The position numbers and the translations under genes are program-made. From positions 1 through 64,000 of the forward strand of contig JAFNAV010000015.1 in the NCBI GenBank assembly GCA_017860345.1: 64,000 nt of DNA, in the 5' to 3' direction. Source of the stretch: Bacteroidota bacterium. Its GTDB lineage: Bacteria > Bacteroidota > Bacteroidia > Bacteroidales > Paludibacteraceae. Shown in pieces: positions 60,069 to 64,000 of the stretch (the first letter of the stretch is position 1; every line of letters begins with the position of its first letter). A model generated the notes under the pieces. The model did no database searches and was not told the origin of the DNA. It saw nothing but the letters and a program-made list of their open reading frames with translations.

Positions 60069-61103
60069 TTACTCTACTGAGAATTTGTAAATGCACCATT
60101 CGTCGTACTTCTGACCCGGGCGCAGGAGCGGACTCGGGAAGAATGAAATGTTTGGTGAATTGGGGAATCCTTGCGTTTCGAGACATATGGCGTCCTGACG
60201 GTCGTAAGTTTTACCTTCTTTTCCGGTTTGCTTTTCAATCCAGTTGCCGGTGTATACCTGCAATCCCGGTTGTGTGGTAAATACTTCCATTTTTCGTCCG
60301 CATACCGGTTCGTAAACGTAGCCGGCCAATACACAATCGCCCTGCTGTTCCTTGCGCAGGCACCAGTTGTTGTCGATACCCCAACCGGGGACGTATACCT
60401 GATGGTCGATTCGCTCACCAACGATTGCCGGCTGGCGAAAATCGAAAGCCGTGCCATGAACAGGACTGATTTCGCCAGAGGGGGCGAAAGATTCGTCGAG
60501 TATGGTTACAAAATCGGCATTGATTTGCAGGATGTGGTCTTTTATGGTACCATTACCCGCCCCTTTGAGGTTGAAATAGGAGTGCTGCGTAAGCCCAACG
60601 ATTGTAGGTTTGTCGGTAGTGGCCTCGTAATGAATGCTTAGCGCGTTGTCGGCAGTAAGCTCGTAAGTGAGGGTTACTTTGAGTGTTCCGGGGTAACCTT
60701 CGTCGCCATCGGGCGATACGAGCGCCAACACGATTTTGGTTTCTGCGGTTTCAACTACATCCCACACGGCGGTATTAAATCCGTCGATTCCACCGTGCAA
60801 AGCATTGGTGCCATTGTTGATAGCCAGCGTGTATTGCTTGCCGTCGATGGTAAATTTACCGTCTTTGATGCGGTTGGCAAACCGTCCGCACACGGCGCCA
60901 TAATACTCTTCTTTTTCCATCACTTCGGCCAGGGTATCGAAACCGAGTACCAGGTCGTCGAATTGATTGTTACGGTCTGGGGCATAAAGGCGAATGATTT
61001 TTGCCCCGAAGTTGGTGATGTCGCAGGACATGCCGTTAGCATTTACAATGGTGTAAAGCGATACCGGCTTGCCCTGAACAAGTATACTGTCAGTTGTTTT
61101 CAT
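60069..61103 (-). CDS. galM: Aldose 1-epimerase (galactose mutarotase)
   Basis: YYGAVCGRFANRIKDGKFTIDGK, NNGTNALHGGIDGFNTAVWD, GLTQHSYFNLKG, LETQGFPNSPN. Confidence 0.95.
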   Translation of the reverse strand: MKTTDSILVQGKPVSLYTIVNANGMSCDITNFGAKIIRLYAPDRNNQFDDLVLGFDTLAEVMEKEEYYGAVCGRFANRIKDGKFTIDGKQYTLAINNGTNALHGGIDGFNTAVWDVVETAETKIVLALVSPDGDEGYPGTLKVTLTYELTADNALSIHYEATTDKPTIVGLTQHSYFNLKGAGNGTIKDHILQINADFVTILDESFAPSGEISPVHGTAFDFRQPAIVGERIDHQVYVPGWGIDNNWCLRKEQQGDCVLAGYVYEPVCGRKMEVFTTQPGLQVYTGNWIEKQTGKEGKTYDRQDAICLETQGFPNSPNISFFPSPLLRPGQKYDEWCIYKFSVE

Positions 61104-61109
61104 ACAATT

Positions 61110-61145
61110 AGAAGCCCCTCCAACCTCCCTGATGGGGAGGTTTTC
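61110..61145. repeat. C-run/G-run hairpin repeat upstream of galM
   Basis: AAGCCCCTCCAACCTCCCTGATGGGGAGGTTTT. Confidence 0.6.
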
Positions 61146-61323
61146 CGACTGATTGAGGGGATATCGGATTTATTAATCATTCCCTTGAGCGATTAAATTT
61201 ACTCATGAGGGTTTAATTCAATTAAAAAAGTTGATTGGTTGATGTGTCGATGCGTTTAAGGTAACTTTATATGTTTTTAAGGATAATGAGAACAATAAAC
61301 TCACCGACACGAAAACTCAGAAT

Positions 61324-62484
61324 TTATTCCACGCGAGTTGCACCATTGCCAATTTCGGCGATATAAAACTCAGGTTTAATGCCAATTTTAGCTTCGTAAG
61401 CAGCACCTACTTCTTTGATAAAAGTATCGATAGCTTCGTCTTTTACGAGTGAAACTGTGCAGCCTCCAAAACCTCCGCCTGTCATGCGCGAGCCAATAAC
61501 CCCGTCGATTTTCCAGGCCTCTTCAGCCATCGTATCCAATTCGGGGCCGGTAACTTCGTAATCGTCGCGCAGCGAAGCATGCGAGGCATTCATAAGTTGT
61601 CCGAAAAGCTGGATATCTCCCGCTTTCAACGCCTTAACAGCATCGGATGTGCGTTGTACTTCGCCTACTACGTGGCGAGCACGCTTGAATGCTACAGGAT
61701 CAGTAATGGCCGATGAAATCTGATTAAATTCAGCTTCGGTAAGTTCGGCCAGATATTTCAGAGGACGCACCTTGTTGAGCTGTTCTACAGCCAGTTTACA
61801 TTCGGCCACGCGTTGGTTGTAAGCTCCCGAGTCCAGTTTGTGAGGGCTGTGGGTATTTGAGATCAGGATTTTGACTCCCTGAAGTTTTACGGGTACAAGT
61901 TCAAACTCAAGCGTATCGCAGTTGAGGTGTATGGCGTGGTCTTTAGCTCCGTTGGCCGACGCAAACTGATCCATGATACCGCAGTTAACAAGCGCAAATT
62001 CGTGTTCGGATTTTTGCCCGATTTGCGCAAGCACGGTGCGATTGAATTCAGTACCCAGTTGGTCGTTAAAAGCAAAAGCCGTAACCACTTCCAACGCAGC
62101 CGAGGATGAAAGTCCGGCTCCGTTAGGTACATTACCCCAAATCAGAATATCGTATCCCTGCGAAATAGCCACTCCACGTTTTACAAACTGAGCAATCACT
62201 CCCAGAGGATAGTTGACCCAGGATTTTTGCAGTGGAGTAGTAAGCTGGTCAAAACCAAGAGAAATAATTTCGGGTTGGTTGAGCGATTTAAAATTCATGG
62301 ATTTTTTATCATTCCTGGCCAACAGCAAGTAAGTACCAAAACTTAACGCGCAGGGAAACACCGCTCCCCCGTTGTAGTCGGTATGCTCGCCAATAAGGTT
62401 TACCCTTCCCGGCGAAAAATAAACAGCTTCGGCTTTTTTACCGTAAGCTTCTTCAAACGCTTTTTTTAATTCAAGAACTGTCAT
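61324..62484 (-). CDS. galK: Galactokinase
   Basis: SPGRVNLIGEHTDYNGGAVFPCAL, PNGAGLSSSAALEV, GSRMTGGGFGGCTVSLV. Confidence 0.96.
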   Translation of the reverse strand: MTVLELKKAFEEAYGKKAEAVYFSPGRVNLIGEHTDYNGGAVFPCALSFGTYLLLARNDKKSMNFKSLNQPEIISLGFDQLTTPLQKSWVNYPLGVIAQFVKRGVAISQGYDILIWGNVPNGAGLSSSAALEVVTAFAFNDQLGTEFNRTVLAQIGQKSEHEFALVNCGIMDQFASANGAKDHAIHLNCDTLEFELVPVKLQGVKILISNTHSPHKLDSGAYNQRVAECKLAVEQLNKVRPLKYLAELTEAEFNQISSAITDPVAFKRARHVVGEVQRTSDAVKALKAGDIQLFGQLMNASHASLRDDYEVTGPELDTMAEEAWKIDGVIGSRMTGGGFGGCTVSLVKDEAIDTFIKEVGAAYEAKIGIKPEFYIAEIGNGATRVE

Positions 62485-63169
62485 AACTATAGTTTAAAAA
62501 TTGGTTTTATGAGTCCACTCCGAAAAGTGTTTTTTTAAGTATAAATAGCACGTTCCGACGTGTCGGTAGAATCCATTAGCATTCAAAAAATAAAGAATCG
62601 ACTTAGCGGAGCAATCTTTATTTTGCAGAGTTCAGTATGTAAGAACCGTAATAGCATATAACTAGGTTTTTTTGCACAAAAAGTGAGATAAATTACGGTC
62701 ATATTTTTCAAGCACAAAGTTATTAAAAATGGGGATAACGCTACGTATAAAAACTCTGTTTTAAAGCAGGATAATCTTTTGTGTGTGTTTTAAGAACAGC
62801 TTATTTGGTAAAAATCTGACAAAACACACCAGATTCACTTTATTGTAGTTAATATTTAAATACTGCGTATAAAATTTGGAACTTAAATACGGATTTTTAT
62901 ACAATGTACTCCATAAACACCTTTCTTCATGCAAACAAACTGTTATTTTATCTATACAACATCTTATCAAAGGCTTTTTTTTCTTATTAAAAACTATCTA
63001 TTTCATAATTTTAGATTATGTTTGTGATGTTTTTTTACTATTTTTGTTTTCAAAGCATTTTAACAGGGAGGAACTTATCCCAAGAAAATATTCAATATCA
63101 TACCTATAGACTGTTAATGTATCTATCTTAGATATTTGTATAAAAATTGAATTTTTTTAAAAAACCATT

Positions 63170-64000
63170 ATGGAAGATATCAGTAAAACGAAAATTCTCA
63201 TTGTTGACGATGATGTGTTTACCATCAGACTTCTTACGGAGATATTGGTAAGTAATCCTGACTATGAGATACTTACTGCCTCAACAGGTTCATCGGCTAT
63301 CGACGTAGTTTTACGTGAGATGCCAAGTTTAATCATTATGGATTGGCAAATGCCCGAAATTAGTGGGATTGAAGCCACAATATTGTTAAAACAGAATTTA
63401 CAAACCAAAGATATCCCAATTATCCTGATTTCGGGAGTTACGTCAAGTTCCGAAGATGCAGGCAAAGCTATTTTCACAGGAGCTATAGACTTTATGCGTA
63501 AACCCGTGGAGAAAGCAGAGCTATTGGCCAGAGTAAGCAGCATATTGCAGCTATCCAAGGCATACATTCGCATCAAAGAGCAAAATTTTTTATTGCAAGA
63601 GCAGCTAACCACAAAGATGCTTGATATACAACAGTTTGAATCTATGCGCGACAATATTCTGAAGGGTTTAAACTCTATCAAGGAAAGTGATGCTCAGGAG
63701 GATACCAAACAAATGATTAATATCATTGAAAGTTACATATCGGGGCGTAATACAAAAATAAACTGGGATGGTTTTAAAACACAGGTTGACACCTTGTTCC
63801 CGGACTTCTTTAAAAAACTAAGCAAAAAACAGCTTACCAATTATGAGCTACAGTTATGTGCTTATATCAGACTGAATATGAACAGCAAGCAAATTTCGAA
63901 CCTGATGTATACATCGCTGAACACCATCAATATAGCCCGCAAGAGGCTCAAGAAAAAACTGGGGCTTGGCGCTGGTGAAAGTTTGCAGATATTCCTGCAG
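63170..64000 (+). CDS. Response regulator: receiver domain fused to C-terminal helix-turn-helix (truncated by window end)
   Basis: My translation from ATG 63170: MEDISKTKILIVDDDVFTIRLLTEIL...SLIIMDWQMPEISGIEAT...GAIDFMRKPVEKAELLARV...MNSKQISNLMYTSLNTINIARKRLKKKLGL; 277 open codons to window edge; absent from the ORF track. Confidence 0.85.
   Translation, partial: MEDISKTKILIVDDDVFTIRLLTEILVSNPDYEILTASTGSSAIDVVLREMPSLIIMDWQMPEISGIEATILLKQNLQTKDIPIILISGVTSSSEDAGKAIFTGAIDFMRKPVEKAELLARVSSILQLSKAYIRIKEQNFLLQEQLTTKMLDIQQFESMRDNILKGLNSIKESDAQEDTKQMINIIESYISGRNTKINWDGFKTQVDTLFPDFFKKLSKKQLTNYELQLCAYIRLNMNSKQISNLMYTSLNTINIARKRLKKKLGLGAGESLQIFLQ

Noticed and set aside
59782-60186. 134-aa minus-strand ORF over 59782-60186
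   Set aside because: It spans the structured intergenic element and terminator and the 3' end of galM in another frame; no signal of a real protein.
62500-62530. GAGTCCACTCCGAAAAGTG upstream of galK, reminiscent of an insertion-sequence end
   Set aside because: Only a single short match by impression, no partner inverted repeat or transposase in the window.
62761-63109. Small ORFs 62761-62970 (-) and 62876-63109 (+)
   Set aside because: AT-rich spacer, overlapping on opposite strands, no plausible protein composition or ribosome-binding context.
63262-63681. 139-aa minus-strand ORF
   Set aside because: Antisense to the response regulator that the track omits because it is cut by the window edge.
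1-64000. CRISPR arrays, tRNA/rRNA genes, prophage, defence islands
   Set aside because: No regularly spaced direct repeats, cloverleaf-like sequences, phage structural genes or known defence-family proteins were recognised on reading.

Overview
The window is a Bacteroidetes-type chromosomal segment, judged from SusC/SusD, T9SS C-terminal domains, a hybrid two-component sensor (HTCS), BACON/GH5, and promoters of the form TTTG-N19-TAnnTTTG. It has about 42 supportable CDSs. The main accessory block (about 32.1-59.8 kb) looks like a xyloglucan/galactan utilization region: HTCS, GH31 with PA14, SusC, SusD, surface glycan-binding-like protein, small lipoprotein, GH5 with BACON, AraC regulator, T9SS endonuclease I, PAP2, L-fucose isomerase, GH53, a second GH31, then galM and galK. 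A TonB receptor/FecR/ECF sigma system lies at 8.7-14.6 kb, and housekeeping genes (yhhQ-like, zupT-like, trmD, argC, rel/spoT, xerD) lie between. An N-terminal part of a response regulator (63170-64000) runs off the window and is missing from the ORF track. The least explained signals are non-coding: (1) a four-copy leader element upstream of four unrelated genes, always ending about 18-22 nt before the start codon; (2) a candidate preQ1-I-like pseudoknot before the yhhQ-like transporter gene; (3) an orphan promoter-to-terminator transcription unit at 19.8 kb; (4) a roughly 130-nt structured element at 59.85 kb; and several dispersed hairpin or inverted-repeat families. No CRISPR, tRNA, rRNA or intact insertion sequence was recognised.
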